Source: Flavimaribacter sp039888615 | GTDB lineage: Bacteria; Pseudomonadota; Alphaproteobacteria; Rhizobiales; Rhizobiaceae | NCBI GenBank assembly: GCA_039888615.1 | Contig: JBDQQS010000011.1 | Length of the DNA: 64,000 bases | Reading direction: 5' to 3' (one strand) | In this document: positions 36,833 through 46,058 of the stretch, piece after piece | Numbering within the stretch: position 1 is the stretch's first letter | How the letters are laid out: every line of letters begins with the position of its first letter | Made by a program: the position numbers and the translations under genes | The notes under the pieces: model-generated | Seen by the model: the letters and a program-made list of their open reading frames with translations, nothing else | Database searches by the model: none | Told to the model about the DNA's origin: nothing

Positions 36833-37759
36833 CTATCCTCTCATCAGGCGCGTCACATGCACGGCGGCCGACTCGGCCAAGCCTTCAAGATCATAACCGC
36901 CCTCAAGCAGGCTGACGACCCGGTTATCGCACCGGCGTTCGGAGACCCCCATGATCTTGCCCGTGGCCCAGTCGAAATCGTCGACGGTCAGGTTGATCTC
37001 GGCGAGCGGATCACGATGATGCGCGTCAAACCCGGCCGATATGATAATCAGGTCGGGACGCATGTTTTCGAGTTCGGGAAGGATTCGGGTGCGGAATGCT
37101 TCCCGGAAATGATCGCTTCCGGTTCTAGGAGAGAGCGGCGCGTTGAAAATGTTGCCGGCGCCAGTTTCCGACAATGCGCCGGTGCCCGGAAAAAGTGGCA
37201 TCTGATGGGTCGAGAAATAGGCGACGGTCGGATCGTCGTAGAATATGTCCTGCGTGCCATTGCCGTGATGCACGTCCCAGTCGACGATGGCGACGCGTTC
37301 GACACCATGGGTTCTTTGTGCGTAGCGGGCGGCGATGGCGGCCTGGTTGAACAGGCAGAAACCCATAGCCCGATGCCTTTCAGCGTGATGCCCGGGCGGG
37401 CGCGCCGCTACGAAAACGTTGTCCGCCTCTCCCGCAAAAACGCTGTCGACGGCTTCCAGCGCCGCGCCGACGCCCGTCAGCGCGGCCTCAAGGCTTTTCG
37501 GACTGACGCTGGTGTCGGCGTCGATCGCGACGATTCCCTCGTCAGGAATACTGCCTGCGATATTTTGCAGATGATCCTCTGTGTGGACGAGCAGAACGAC
37601 GTCCCTGTCGGCTACGGCGGACTCCGCGCGCTGCAAGTCTGCAAACGCCTCGTCGGCGAAAGCGGCTTCCAAGGATTTCATCCGGTCGGGTCTTTCAGGA
37701 TGACCGGGCGGCGTCAGGTGTTCTGCATGGATAGCGTTGGTATAGAGCCTGGTCGTCAT
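36833..37759 (-). CDS. Histone deacetylase family protein
   Basis: A 308-residue zinc hydrolase of the arginase/deacetylase fold, class II HDAC-like. Zinc and active-site segments are ARPPGHHAERHRAMGFC, VAIVDWDVHHGNGTQDIF and IISAGFDAHHRDPLAEI. Bacterial members deacetylate small acetylated amines such as acetylpolyamines or possibly proteins; the true substrate is not known. ATG 37759 starts at the conserved LYTNAIHAEHLTPPGHPERP. The open frame extends upstream without conservation. It leads the run to xseB and dxs. Confidence 0.92.
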   Translation of the reverse strand: MTTRLYTNAIHAEHLTPPGHPERPDRMKSLEAAFADEAFADLQRAESAVADRDVVLLVHTEDHLQNIAGSIPDEGIVAIDADTSVSPKSLEAALTGVGAALEAVDSVFAGEADNVFVAARPPGHHAERHRAMGFCLFNQAAIAARYAQRTHGVERVAIVDWDVHHGNGTQDIFYDDPTVAYFSTHQMPLFPGTGALSETGAGNIFNAPLSPRTGSDHFREAFRTRILPELENMRPDLIIISAGFDAHHRDPLAEINLTVDDFDWATGKIMGVSERRCDNRVVSLLEGGYDLEGLAESAAVHVTRLMRG

Positions 37760-37878
37760 GAGACCTCGCTGGTGATCGGGGGCCAACCACATAGCATATT
37801 CAGCATGCCAGGTAGGAGATTGAATGTCTTTCGCTGCCGGGCCGTGCAACCAATTTCAAATTCTGGCGTTTTTGTGTC

Positions 37879-38289
37879 ATGGAAACGACAGCAATAGCAC
37901 TCATCGCTCTCATCTGCACGCAGAACAATCTCGTTTGTCGGGAAGATCCGCAAGGTATATCGACATATGAAACTGTTCAACGGTGCACAGAAGAACTGAA
38001 CATCCTCGCAAGCGAACCGTTGGCTCCGGGATACAAAATCGTCGGCAAATGCGTTGCGATGCAACAAGAGACCATTGAAAAGGAGTGGGCATTGAACTGG
38101 GCGGGAGATTCGATCGGTTTTGTCGAACGGGCTTCCATACAGACCGCCGACGCGGGGTCTTCAACGGCGCCAGAGGCTGAAACCGTGAAGCAGGAACCGC
38201 TCAGGACGGCGGAACTGAAGATTGCCGGTACAAAAGAGCAGCCGAAGCGCCTTTCGATGACGCTTAATCCGGATACCACAGTCAACTGA
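37879..38289 (+). CDS. Hypothetical protein
   Basis: A 136-residue protein with no recognised family. The N-terminus (METTAIALIALICTQNNLVC) is hydrophobic and could be a weak signal or anchor. The first half has four cysteines (CTQNN, LVCRE, RCTEE, GKCVA). The second half is a polar, probably disordered stretch (TADAGSSTAPEAETVKQE). It lies 8 bp before the PAP2 gene, in the same direction, which is the main support for its being real. It diverges from the HDAC-family gene. Confidence 0.6.
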   Translation: METTAIALIALICTQNNLVCREDPQGISTYETVQRCTEELNILASEPLAPGYKIVGKCVAMQQETIEKEWALNWAGDSIGFVERASIQTADAGSSTAPEAETVKQEPLRTAELKIAGTKEQPKRLSMTLNPDTTVN

Positions 38290-38297
38290 CCGGGCAC

Positions 38298-39026
38298 ATG
38301 GCGCAATCAAAAATCGGACAAAGCAATGAATTCCGTGCTGTACACATGGCGGGATCCAAATTCGGACCGGCTCGGTGGATTATTCTGCTGATGATCGTCT
38401 CTGCTCTGCTTTGTTTCGTCGCCATTGCCCTGGCTGTCGACCGTGGTTGGATGGATCCGATCGATAAAGCGATCCTGGATTCGATGGGTGAAACCGTGAT
38501 GAGCTCCGATCCCTGGGGGCCGCCCTGGTTGGAGGAAACGGTCGTCGAGATCAGCGCGCTCGGCGGCTATCCTGTGATCGTGCTGGCGACGGTTATTGCG
38601 GCGATTGTCCTGTGGCTCGCCTCCAAACAGTCAGGGGCTATCCTGCTTGTCGCCGCCCTGTCGAGCGGCGCATTGGCCTCCACCCTTCTGAAACTGATGT
38701 TTGATCGCTCAAGGCCCGATTTCGCGGAGCCGATGGATCGAACATTTACGGCCAGTTTTCCGAGCGGTCACGCCATGATTTCCATGGTGTCCTGGATGAC
38801 GTTAGCCGTGGTGGTCAGTTGCTATGTGCCGCGACGCGCGTTGCGCGTCTTCATTCTCTGCGCCGCATTTCTCCTCGCCATCATCATCGGGCTGAGCCGG
38901 GTCTATCTTGGCGTTCACTGGCCGAGCGATGTTCTTGCCGGTTGGTGCATTGGACTTGCCTGGGCGGGAGCCGCCTGGCTCATCGCGCGCAGCAAGATAG
39001 GTGTTTCCAATGAACGCCTTTACTGA
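38298..39026 (+). CDS. PAP2 family phosphatase (membrane)
   Basis: A 242-residue inner-membrane protein with about five or six helices (for example WIILLMIVSALLCFVAIALA). The three phosphatase motifs are seen as KLMFDRSRPDF, then ASFPSGHAMI, and then SRVYLGVHWPSDVLAG. Members dephosphorylate undecaprenyl pyrophosphate, phosphatidic acid or similar lipids; which one is not decided by sequence. Start at 38298; ATG 38346 is an alternative. The last 17 bp overlap the DUF1206 gene. Confidence 0.9.
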   Translation: MAQSKIGQSNEFRAVHMAGSKFGPARWIILLMIVSALLCFVAIALAVDRGWMDPIDKAILDSMGETVMSSDPWGPPWLEETVVEISALGGYPVIVLATVIAAIVLWLASKQSGAILLVAALSSGALASTLLKLMFDRSRPDFAEPMDRTFTASFPSGHAMISMVSWMTLAVVVSCYVPRRALRVFILCAAFLLAIIIGLSRVYLGVHWPSDVLAGWCIGLAWAGAAWLIARSKIGVSNERLY

Positions 39027-39804
39027 CAATGGCGGCATACAGGTCGCGGCGAGAGCCGGGTATGCGACCCGCGGAGTCGTCTATCTGATTATTGCCTTTT
39101 TCACCTTTCTCGCAGCCATCGGCAATGGCGGCAAGACGGGCACAGAAGGCGCGCTGCAGACCCTCATGGAACAAAGCTTCGGCGCTATTCTGCTCGGGCT
39201 TGTTGTATTGGGCTTCTTTGGATATGCGGCCTGGCGCCTCCTGCAGGCGATCGCCGACGCCGACAATCACGGCGTGGATCCCAAGGGCCTCGTCATCCGC
39301 GGGGCATTGCTGGTGAGCGCTTTCACCTACCTGGCTCTTTCGTTCTACGCCTTGTCGCTTCTCGGCCTGTGGTCGTTATCCAGTTCCAGTGGAAAAAGCA
39401 GCGTGGTTTCAACGGCGGTCAACGCCGTCGGGCCGATCATCGTCACCCTGGCTCTTGGACTCGTGTTCAGCGGGGTCGCCTTTGCGCATTTTCGCAAGGC
39501 CTGGATGAAGAAATATAACGATCACATACAGGCGCCGACCAAGTATCAAATCCTGGTCGATGTGATTTCGATCATCGGCCTGGCCTCGCGCGGCCTGATC
39601 TTTGCGGTTATTGCGATCATACTCTTCACCCGCCTGCCGCACATTGGCGTTGGCGAAGTCAGCGTTCCAGACCTGAAGTCCGCATTGGACTACGTCCAGT
39701 CGCTGCCAATGGGATGGTTGCTTTTGGCGTTGCTGGCAGTTGGCATTGCGCTGTTCGCATCGTATTCACTGGTTGAAGCGCGATGGCGACGGGTATCCGT
39801 CTGA
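39010..39804 (+). CDS. DUF1206 membrane protein
   Basis: A 264-residue polytopic protein of unknown function. It contains repeated membrane-pair units such as ARAGYATRGVVYLIIAFFTF and GLASRGLIFAVIAIILFTRL; the recurring (G)xxxRG-Y/F motif is typical of DUF1206. Start ATG 39010 is favoured over GTG 39001. It overlaps the PAP2 gene by 17 bp and is 6 bp from the convergent ribB end. A lipid or envelope role is possible from context only. Confidence 0.85.
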   Translation: MNAFTDNGGIQVAARAGYATRGVVYLIIAFFTFLAAIGNGGKTGTEGALQTLMEQSFGAILLGLVVLGFFGYAAWRLLQAIADADNHGVDPKGLVIRGALLVSAFTYLALSFYALSLLGLWSLSSSSGKSSVVSTAVNAVGPIIVTLALGLVFSGVAFAHFRKAWMKKYNDHIQAPTKYQILVDVISIIGLASRGLIFAVIAIILFTRLPHIGVGEVSVPDLKSALDYVQSLPMGWLLLALLAVGIALFASYSLVEARWRRVSV

Positions 39805-39810
39805 CGCTTG

Positions 39811-40926
39811 TCAGTCGTCCACGAGGATCGTTCTCGATATCGCGATGCCGAACCCTTCCAGGCCGACATAATGTCGCTCTCTGGAGGAGAAAAGTTCGAT
39901 TGACGATATGCCGAGATCCTTGAGGATTTGTGCACCGAGGCCAATCTCCAGCCATTCGCCCTTGCGTTCCTGTGCCTGCCGATGTTCCTCGGCGTTATCG
40001 CGTTCGCCAGCAGCCGTTCTCTCATTGCCGAAATTGCCGACTCCGACCGATCCTTCCCGCAAATATACGATGACGCCGCGTCCGCGCTCTGCAATCGTAC
40101 GCATGTAGTGATGGATAGGCGGTTTCTTGCCAAAAACGTCGTCCACCACCGTTTCCAGATGCAGTCTGACGGGAACGTCGACGCCGTCACGGATATCGCC
40201 ATAGACGACGGCGACATGCTGCATCGGGTCCCAGGTCAGGGAATAGGTATGCACCATCGCGGGTCCGCACGCCGTCTCCACAGGCATCACATCGCCCCTG
40301 TTAACCAGCGTTTCCTTGCGCTGGCGATAGGCGATGAGATCGGCGACGCTGACCTGCTTCAGGCCGTGCGTTTTCGAGAACTCAGCGACCTGAGGCCCGC
40401 GCGTCACGGTTCCGTCATCGTTGACGAGTTCACAAATGACGCCGACCGGCGGCAGTCCGGCGAGCCGGCACAGATCGACGGCCGCTTCCGTGTGTCCGGA
40501 TCTCATCAGAACGCCGCCCTCGCGGGAGACCAGGGGGAAGATATGGCCCGGTCGTACGAAATCCGTTGCTCCAGAGTTGGGATTGGCCAGATTGCGGACG
40601 GTCAGAGTCCGGTCATCCGCCGAAATTCCGGTCGTCGTGCCATGTTTGTAATCGACAGACACGGTAAACGCCGTTGCATGCGGCGCGTCATTCTCGGCGA
40701 CCATGGCGGTGAGGTTTAGCCGCTTTGCCTCCGATCTAGGCATCGGCGCGCAGACGATGCCTGAGGTGTGGCGCACGATGAAGGCCATCTTTTCCGGTGT
40801 ACAGTGTGCGGCGGCGACAATAAGGTCGCCTTCATTTTCGCGGCCGTCATCATCCGTGACGACGACGATTTCGCCAGCTTCGAAGGCTCGCAACGCCTCC
40901 ACGACACGTTTTGAATCAAACGTCAT
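39811..40926 (-). CDS. ribB: 3,4-dihydroxy-2-butanone-4-phosphate synthase fused to degenerate GTP cyclohydrolase II domain
   Basis: A 371-residue riboflavin-synthesis enzyme. The RibB domain (residues about 1-205) is intact: VVVTDDDGRENEGDLIVAA, FVRPGHIFPLVSREGG and RSGHTEAAVDLCRLAG. The C-terminal half resembles GTP cyclohydrolase II (RibA), but the zinc-binding Cys motif is lost. In place of the usual C...GDxxxSxRCDC segment it reads HLETVVDDVFGKKPPIHHYM. So only the butanone-phosphate step is expected, with another RibA elsewhere. It lies 9 bp after aroC and belongs to that operon. No FMN riboswitch is seen. Confidence 0.93.
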   Translation of the reverse strand: MTFDSKRVVEALRAFEAGEIVVVTDDDGRENEGDLIVAAAHCTPEKMAFIVRHTSGIVCAPMPRSEAKRLNLTAMVAENDAPHATAFTVSVDYKHGTTTGISADDRTLTVRNLANPNSGATDFVRPGHIFPLVSREGGVLMRSGHTEAAVDLCRLAGLPPVGVICELVNDDGTVTRGPQVAEFSKTHGLKQVSVADLIAYRQRKETLVNRGDVMPVETACGPAMVHTYSLTWDPMQHVAVVYGDIRDGVDVPVRLHLETVVDDVFGKKPPIHHYMRTIAERGRGVIVYLREGSVGVGNFGNERTAAGERDNAEEHRQAQERKGEWLEIGLGAQILKDLGISSIELFSSRERHYVGLEGFGIAISRTILVDD

Positions 40927-40935
40927 TGGAAAGGT

Positions 40936-42039
40936 CTACTCCTTGAATCCGGAACGCCCGGTCTGGCCCCTGTGTCGCAAATAGTGGTCCGCCAACGTGC
41001 AGGCAAGCATGGCTTCACCGATCGGAACCGCGCGAATGCCAACGCAGGGGTCGTGCCTGCCTTTGGTGCGTATGTCCACTTCATTACCGTCTGCGTCAAT
41101 GCTCTTGCGCTCGGTCAGGATAGACGAAGTCGGCTTGACGGCAAAGCGTGCGACGATTTGTTGCCCGGTGGAAATGCCGCCCGCAATGCCGCCGGAATTA
41201 TTGGAAAGGAAAACCGGCTTGCCGTCATCGCCCATTCGCATTTCGTCGGCGTTTTCCTCGCCGGTGATCTCGGCCGCCTCGAAGCCGTTGCCGATTTCGA
41301 CTCCCTTGACCGCGTTTATCGACATCAGATTGGCGGCGATTTCCTGATCGAGCTTGCCATAGATCGGGGCGCCGAGCCCGGCCGGAACCCCGTCGGCCAC
41401 AACCTCGATCACTGCGCCGACGGAAGTGCCCTGCTTGCGAATGTCATCGAGATAGGATTCCCATTCCGATGTCATTTTGGGATCGGGACAGAAAAACGGA
41501 TTCTGGTCGACGCAGTCCCAGTTCCAGTTGTGGCGGTCGATCGTTTTCTTGCCGATCTGCACGAGTGCGCCGCGAATCCTCACCTGCGGCAGCACCTTGC
41601 GGGCCAGCCCTCCGGCGGCCACGCGCGCCGCCGTTTCGCGCGCGGAGGAGCGACCCCCGCCGCGATAGTCGCGCAATCCGTATTTCTGGTCATACACGTA
41701 GTCGGCGTGACCCGGGCGATAGCGCCTTGCGATTTCCGAATAGTCCTTCGACCGCTGGTCGGTATTCTCGATCATCATCGAGACCGGCGTGCCGGTGGTG
41801 ATCAGGGCGCCGTCCTCGCGAGCAAGCACGCCGGAAAGGACGCGCACCTGGTCAGCCTCCTGGCGCTGAGTAACGAATCGTGACTGGCCGGGCTTGCGTC
41901 GGTCCATCCAATGCTGGATCTCCGCTTCGGTAAAGACGATTCCTGGCGGGCAGCCGTCGATGACGCAACCGAGCGCCGGACCATGGCTTTCACCCCATGT
42001 CGTGACGCGGAACAGATGACCGAAAGTGTTGTGCGACAT
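40936..42039 (-). CDS. aroC: Chorismate synthase
   Basis: A 367-residue FMN-dependent enzyme that makes chorismate from 5-enolpyruvylshikimate-3-phosphate. The start MSHNTFGHLFRVTTWGESHG and later RYRPGHADYVYDQKYGLRDY, with RGGGRSSARETAARVAAGG, are signature segments of AroC. The C-terminal part has RKSIDADGNEVDIRTKGRHD. Length and start are typical. Second to last gene of the fabI-phosphatase-aroC-ribB series on the minus strand. Confidence 0.97.
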   Translation of the reverse strand: MSHNTFGHLFRVTTWGESHGPALGCVIDGCPPGIVFTEAEIQHWMDRRKPGQSRFVTQRQEADQVRVLSGVLAREDGALITTGTPVSMMIENTDQRSKDYSEIARRYRPGHADYVYDQKYGLRDYRGGGRSSARETAARVAAGGLARKVLPQVRIRGALVQIGKKTIDRHNWNWDCVDQNPFFCPDPKMTSEWESYLDDIRKQGTSVGAVIEVVADGVPAGLGAPIYGKLDQEIAANLMSINAVKGVEIGNGFEAAEITGEENADEMRMGDDGKPVFLSNNSGGIAGGISTGQQIVARFAVKPTSSILTERKSIDADGNEVDIRTKGRHDPCVGIRAVPIGEAMLACTLADHYLRHRGQTGRSGFKE

Positions 42040-42099
42040 GCAGGTGTCCGGAGGTTGTCGACAAAAGATCGCCTGATCTATGCAGTTTTGAGGTTCTGG

Positions 42100-42720
42100 T
42101 CAAACCCCGTCGGCATTGGCGGCAAGCCAACTCATCGAGTCGCCTTCAATTTTCAGGATCTGATCCTGCGGCGTCGAAATCTCCGCCGCCTTGTCGCCGT
42201 CGAGCCCGGCGATCAGATGAAACAGTGTGCGGATAACGCCGCCATGGCAAACGCAGACGACGGGTTTCTCCAGGGATTGCAGCCAGGCGGCCACGCGCCA
42301 GCTTAAAATCTCGTAGCTTTCCGCATTCTCGCCGGGAGGCAGGAAGCTCCATTTGTTTGCCGCCCGTTCGGCTATTTTTTTGGAACTGTTCTTTTCGAGC
42401 TCGGAAAGGGTTCGACCTTCCCAGTCTCCAAAACTTATTTCAATCAGCCGTTCGTCAATCTTGTAGGCGTCCGGCGGCAGCCGCATGGCTTGCCGCAACA
42501 GCGCCATCGTTTCGCGGGCGCGGGCGAGCGGGCTCGAAATATAGTCGAAATCGGTTGCCTCCTCACCCAGAAGACGGGACAGCGCCTCGCCATACTGTCG
42601 AGCCTGAATCCGCCCCTTGGCGTTCAGGTCGATGTTCTTGGCGCCCTGGAACCGGACCTCGGCATTCCAGTCCGTTTCGCCGTGCCGAATCACGTAGATC
42701 GGCGATGTGAAGTTCAGCAT
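42100..42720 (-). CDS. Histidine phosphatase family protein
   Basis: A 206-residue phosphoglycerate-mutase-like phosphatase. The catalytic histidine is in PIYVIRHGETDWNAEVRFQG, with DYISSPLARARETMAL and a second His in VCVCHGGVIRTLFHLI. Members of this family dephosphorylate small metabolites or, rarely, act as mutases. The substrate is unknown. Start ATG 42720 begins the conserved region. It is 20 bp downstream of fabI and 60 bp upstream of aroC. Confidence 0.9.
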   Translation of the reverse strand: MLNFTSPIYVIRHGETDWNAEVRFQGAKNIDLNAKGRIQARQYGEALSRLLGEEATDFDYISSPLARARETMALLRQAMRLPPDAYKIDERLIEISFGDWEGRTLSELEKNSSKKIAERAANKWSFLPPGENAESYEILSWRVAAWLQSLEKPVVCVCHGGVIRTLFHLIAGLDGDKAAEISTPQDQILKIEGDSMSWLAANADGV

Positions 42721-42740
42721 GTTTGGAGCCTGAGTTTCGC

Positions 42741-43562
42741 TCAGCTGTCCTTGACGACGGAAATGTCGGGAGCATCCACCGATTTCATGCCAATCGTATG
42801 ATAGCCCGAGTCGACGTGATGCACTTCGCCGGTCACGGCGCGCGATAGATCGGAGAGCAGATAGAGCGCCGATTCGCCGACTTCGTCTATGGTCACCGTG
42901 CGTTTCAGCGGCGAATTGTATTCGTTCCATTTGAGAATGTATCGAAAATCACCGATCCCGGAAGCCGCCAGTGTCTTGATCGGGCCGGCCGAAACGGCGT
43001 TAACCCGAATGCCGCGGTCTCCGAGATCGACGGCAAGATAGCGCACGCTCGCTTCAAGCGCGGCCTTGGCGACGCCCATGACGTTGTAGTGGGGCATGAC
43101 CTTTTCTGCGCCGTAATAGGTAAGCGTCAGGATCGATCCGCCGTCATTCATGATCTTTTCCGCGCGCTGGGCAAGCGCCGTCAGCGAATAGACCGAGATC
43201 TCCATCGAGCGGTTGAAGTTCTCGCGGCTGGTGTCGACATAGCGACCCGTCAGCTCGTCCTTGTCGGAAAAGGCGATGGCGTGGACCATGAAATCGATTT
43301 TGCCCCACCGTCTTTCAACCTCGGCGAATACGGCGTCCATCGTATCCGGATCGGTGACGTCGCAATGGCCGACGACGTATGCGCCCAATTCGCTGGCCAG
43401 AGGCTCGACCCTCTTGCGCAAGGCGTCGCCCTGGTAGGTCATGGCCAACTCGGCTCCGGCGTCGGCGCACGCCTTGGCGATACCCCAGGCTATGGAGCGG
43501 TTATTGGCGACTCCTAGAATGATGCCGCGCTTACCCTTCATCAAACCGGCGGTCAGACCCAT
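42741..43562 (-). CDS. fabI: Enoyl-[acyl-carrier-protein] reductase (NADH)
   Basis: A 273-residue short-chain dehydrogenase-fold enzyme for the last step of each fatty-acid elongation cycle. The N-terminal region GKRGIILGVANNRSIAWGIA binds NADH as in FabI, and the catalytic Tyr and Lys are in YNVMGVAKAALEASVRYLA. The start ATG 43562 has GAGGAG six bases upstream; an in-frame start 24 codons earlier is less likely. It leads the series with the phosphatase, aroC and ribB. Confidence 0.95.
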   Translation of the reverse strand: MGLTAGLMKGKRGIILGVANNRSIAWGIAKACADAGAELAMTYQGDALRKRVEPLASELGAYVVGHCDVTDPDTMDAVFAEVERRWGKIDFMVHAIAFSDKDELTGRYVDTSRENFNRSMEISVYSLTALAQRAEKIMNDGGSILTLTYYGAEKVMPHYNVMGVAKAALEASVRYLAVDLGDRGIRVNAVSAGPIKTLAASGIGDFRYILKWNEYNSPLKRTVTIDEVGESALYLLSDLSRAVTGEVHHVDSGYHTIGMKSVDAPDISVVKDS

Positions 43563-43690
43563 GCTCAGCTCCTCGATTGTTCGTGCAAAGCCTATGGCAC
43601 AGCCGGCAAAAGGGTTCAAGCTGAAGGGCGGCATAACCGGCGGCGGATCTGAGAATTTCGAGAGCGGTCAGAACGCGCCGACCTCAACTC

Positions 43691-44113
43691 CTATTCTCGC
43701 ATTTCTATGGAATTCAGGAACCAGTTTGCGCCGCGGCTGTTCCGGCACGCTTCCCCGGTAAATTGTGAAACGCCGTCATAGGATTGCCTGGAAGCGATGA
43801 AAGACCTGCATAGTTGCGTGTCATTTCCTTCTTCTTCTACTATCGTAACGGAGCCTGAATTGCCGTTCTGCTCGTTTGTCCAGGCAAGAGCGACAGTTGG
43901 AGGCGTTCCGGCTTCGGCTCCGGCGACGGTCGTGAGAATGGAATTCTCGTCGCTGCCCGGTTCGATCGCGATTCCCGCGGGCGCCGGTTGAACCAAGGTG
44001 TCGGCGAGGGATGCGTGGTCTGGTCCGTTTGCCGCGCATCCGGGCGAAATTACGTCGACGGCCAACAATACGGCGATGCAGAATTTCCGGTTGTCTCTTG
44101 CAGGCGCCCGCAT
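43691..44113 (-). CDS. RT0821/Lpp0805-like surface lipoprotein
   Basis: A 140-residue exported protein. The N-terminus FCIAVLLAVDVISPGCAANG resembles a lipoprotein signal with Cys at the end, although Pro at -2 is unusual. The C-terminal domain has ALAWTNEQNGNSGSVTIVEE and LCRSFIASRQSYDGVSQF, with GEACRNSRGANWF, matching the pattern of the RT0821/Lpp0805 family, which often precedes pdxH in this group. Function unknown. ATG 44113 was chosen; the open frame extends upstream over the pdxH start without conservation. Confidence 0.72.
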   Translation of the reverse strand: MRAPARDNRKFCIAVLLAVDVISPGCAANGPDHASLADTLVQPAPAGIAIEPGSDENSILTTVAGAEAGTPPTVALAWTNEQNGNSGSVTIVEEEGNDTQLCRSFIASRQSYDGVSQFTGEACRNSRGANWFLNSIEMRE

Positions 44114-44189
44114 TATTTCTGAGCGGCCCAATCGAATTGGGCTACTCTGCGGCCGGACCGCGGTTTTGGATTTAATGATGGAAGAAGTC

Positions 44190-44813
44190 ATGGCTACCGA
44201 AACTGACACCCAGACTTGTGACTTTACCCTGTCGGAAGAACCAATCAAGCTGTTTGGCGAATGGCTGGCGGATGCAGCCGAGCGCGAGGTGAACGACCCG
44301 ACGGCTCTGGCGCTTGCAACCGTCGACAACGCCGGCATGCCGAATGTCAGAATGGTCTTGCTGAAAGGCTTCGATGACGCCGGCTTCACGATCTACACGA
44401 ATTTTGAAAGCGCCAAGGGCGAGGAACTGCTCGCCAGCCGCAAGGCCGCCATGTGCTTTCACTGGAAATCCCTGCGTCGCCAGGTGAGGATCAGGGGAAC
44501 GGTCGAGATCGTCAGCGACGAGGAAGCTGACGCCTATTATGACAGCCGACCGCGCGGCAGTCGTATCGGCGCCTGGGCGTCCCGACAGTCGCGGCCGCTG
44601 GAAAGTCGCTTTGCGCTCGAAAAATCCGTTGCGGAGTACACAGCGAAGTTCGGCATAGGCGAGATTCCGAGACCTGATCACTGGTCAGGATTCCGCGTTG
44701 TACCGGAAAGCATCGAATTCTGGCACGATCGAAAGTTCCGGCTGCATGACCGTATGAGGTTCGAGCGCGACCCGGAGAACGGTAGCTGGCGCAAAACCCG
44801 TCTTTACCCGTAG
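44190..44813 (+). CDS. pdxH: Pyridoxamine/pyridoxine 5'-phosphate oxidase
   Basis: A 207-residue FMN enzyme that makes pyridoxal 5'-phosphate. Recognised by NDPTALALATVDNAGMPNVR, VLLKGFDDAGFTIYTNFESA, FHWKSLRRQVRIRGTVE, the SRPRGSRIGAWASRQSRPLE segment and the usual end WRKTRLYP. Start ATG 44190 has GGAAGAA a few bases upstream; ATG 44175/44178 are in-frame alternatives. It diverges from the surface-protein gene across 76 bp. Confidence 0.96.
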   Translation: MATETDTQTCDFTLSEEPIKLFGEWLADAAEREVNDPTALALATVDNAGMPNVRMVLLKGFDDAGFTIYTNFESAKGEELLASRKAAMCFHWKSLRRQVRIRGTVEIVSDEEADAYYDSRPRGSRIGAWASRQSRPLESRFALEKSVAEYTAKFGIGEIPRPDHWSGFRVVPESIEFWHDRKFRLHDRMRFERDPENGSWRKTRLYP

Positions 44814-44842
44814 ACAGTTTTAATTCGCCGAAAGTAATGCGC

Positions 44843-45913
44843 TTATCCGTTTCCGACGTTTTGTCCGAGCGCGCTGGCGAATCTGAATGGCAGGCCTGTC
44901 AGTAGCGCCTCGATATAGCGAGATTTCTGGAAATAGCCGTTGAGCGATATGCGCGGCAGCGACAGCATGTTGACCCCATCCGGAGTTTCTATCATGCCGG
45001 GCCGTGTCGTGACCGCAACGTCGAAACCGCATTGTGCGGCGATTTCAAATTCGCGCTCACAGGCTGCGCCGCGTCTGCCATACGGATAGGCGAAGAGCGT
45101 CGGTCGTCGCCCGGTCAGCGCGCCGATATCGTCGGCCGACGCCGACATTTCCCGGGCGGCGAGCTTCGATTCGAGTTTCGCAAGGTTGAGATGATTCACC
45201 GTGTGTGCGCCAATGGAAACGAGGGGATCATTGGAAAAGGCTGCGACGTCCTCTGACGAAAGAACTTCTCGCTCGACGATCGACATCGGATCGACGCCAA
45301 TGGCGCGCGCATGGTCGTCCAGATCGTCGACGAACTGATTCTCTCCTGTGCTTTCAAGGTAGCGGCACACCCGATCGAATGCCGCATATTTCTCGAACGT
45401 GCTTTCTGTCTTCATCGGCGCGCCGCCGCCGAATGTAATTGATCGGCGACTACGCAGTATTTCTTCCAGCGTCATCCACCATATCGAACGGCTGCGTCTC
45501 ATGAAGCCCGAGGTCACAAAGACCGTGAAGGGAACCTCGTGCTTCCGGAATACGGGAAGGGCTTCGCTTCTGTTGTTGCGATAGCCGTCGTCAAGCGTGA
45601 ACACTGCGTATCGGTCGTCATTGTCGCCGCGCGAAAGCAGGTCCGGCATTTGGTCCAGTCGAACAGGTTTCCAGCCGTTGCGACGCACCGTGGCCAGAAC
45701 CCTGTCGAGGAATTGAGGTGTTATCGAAAGGTGCGCATTCGGCTGGAAACGATCCGGACGGTCGGCGCAGACATGATGCAAGGTGAAAATGACGCCGCGA
45801 TGCTTCTGCGTAGCAACGATTTTCAGCCGTGCCGCGAGCGAGATCGCTTCCAGCGCGCCGCTGATAGCCAAGCGGTGCGCCTTCCGGTAGGCCATGGCCT
45901 TTATTGGTCTCAT
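44843..45913 (-). CDS. Polysaccharide deacetylase family protein
   Basis: A 356-residue NodB-homology (CE4) enzyme. The first metal-binding segment is YAVFTLDDGYRNNRSEALPV (TLDDG replaces the usual TFDDG), and the second is VSIGAHTVNHLNLAKL (HxxxH). The later LFAYPYGRRGAACEREFEIA is also typical. It should remove acetyl groups from a surface glycan. There is no obvious signal peptide, so its cellular place is uncertain; rhizobial relatives sit in exopolysaccharide synthesis. The start at 45913 is a choice among several; ATG 45895 also fits. Confidence 0.87.
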   Translation of the reverse strand: MRPIKAMAYRKAHRLAISGALEAISLAARLKIVATQKHRGVIFTLHHVCADRPDRFQPNAHLSITPQFLDRVLATVRRNGWKPVRLDQMPDLLSRGDNDDRYAVFTLDDGYRNNRSEALPVFRKHEVPFTVFVTSGFMRRSRSIWWMTLEEILRSRRSITFGGGAPMKTESTFEKYAAFDRVCRYLESTGENQFVDDLDDHARAIGVDPMSIVEREVLSSEDVAAFSNDPLVSIGAHTVNHLNLAKLESKLAAREMSASADDIGALTGRRPTLFAYPYGRRGAACEREFEIAAQCGFDVAVTTRPGMIETPDGVNMLSLPRISLNGYFQKSRYIEALLTGLPFRFASALGQNVGNG

Positions 45914-46058
45914 ACGTCGCTCGATCGCGTTGGTGGATGAAATCGATTCCCGCCGGCAAAGGCAAATACGCCAGCGTTTGTCGGCTCATATCACCATCGG
46001 GATTAATCGATGCTGAATCCGTTCCTAACTGGTAGATAAACGAAGCATCTTGCGGGCG

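Noticed and set aside
40927..40935. FMN riboswitch ahead of ribB
   Set aside because: Only 9 bp separate ribB from aroC, with no room for the element.
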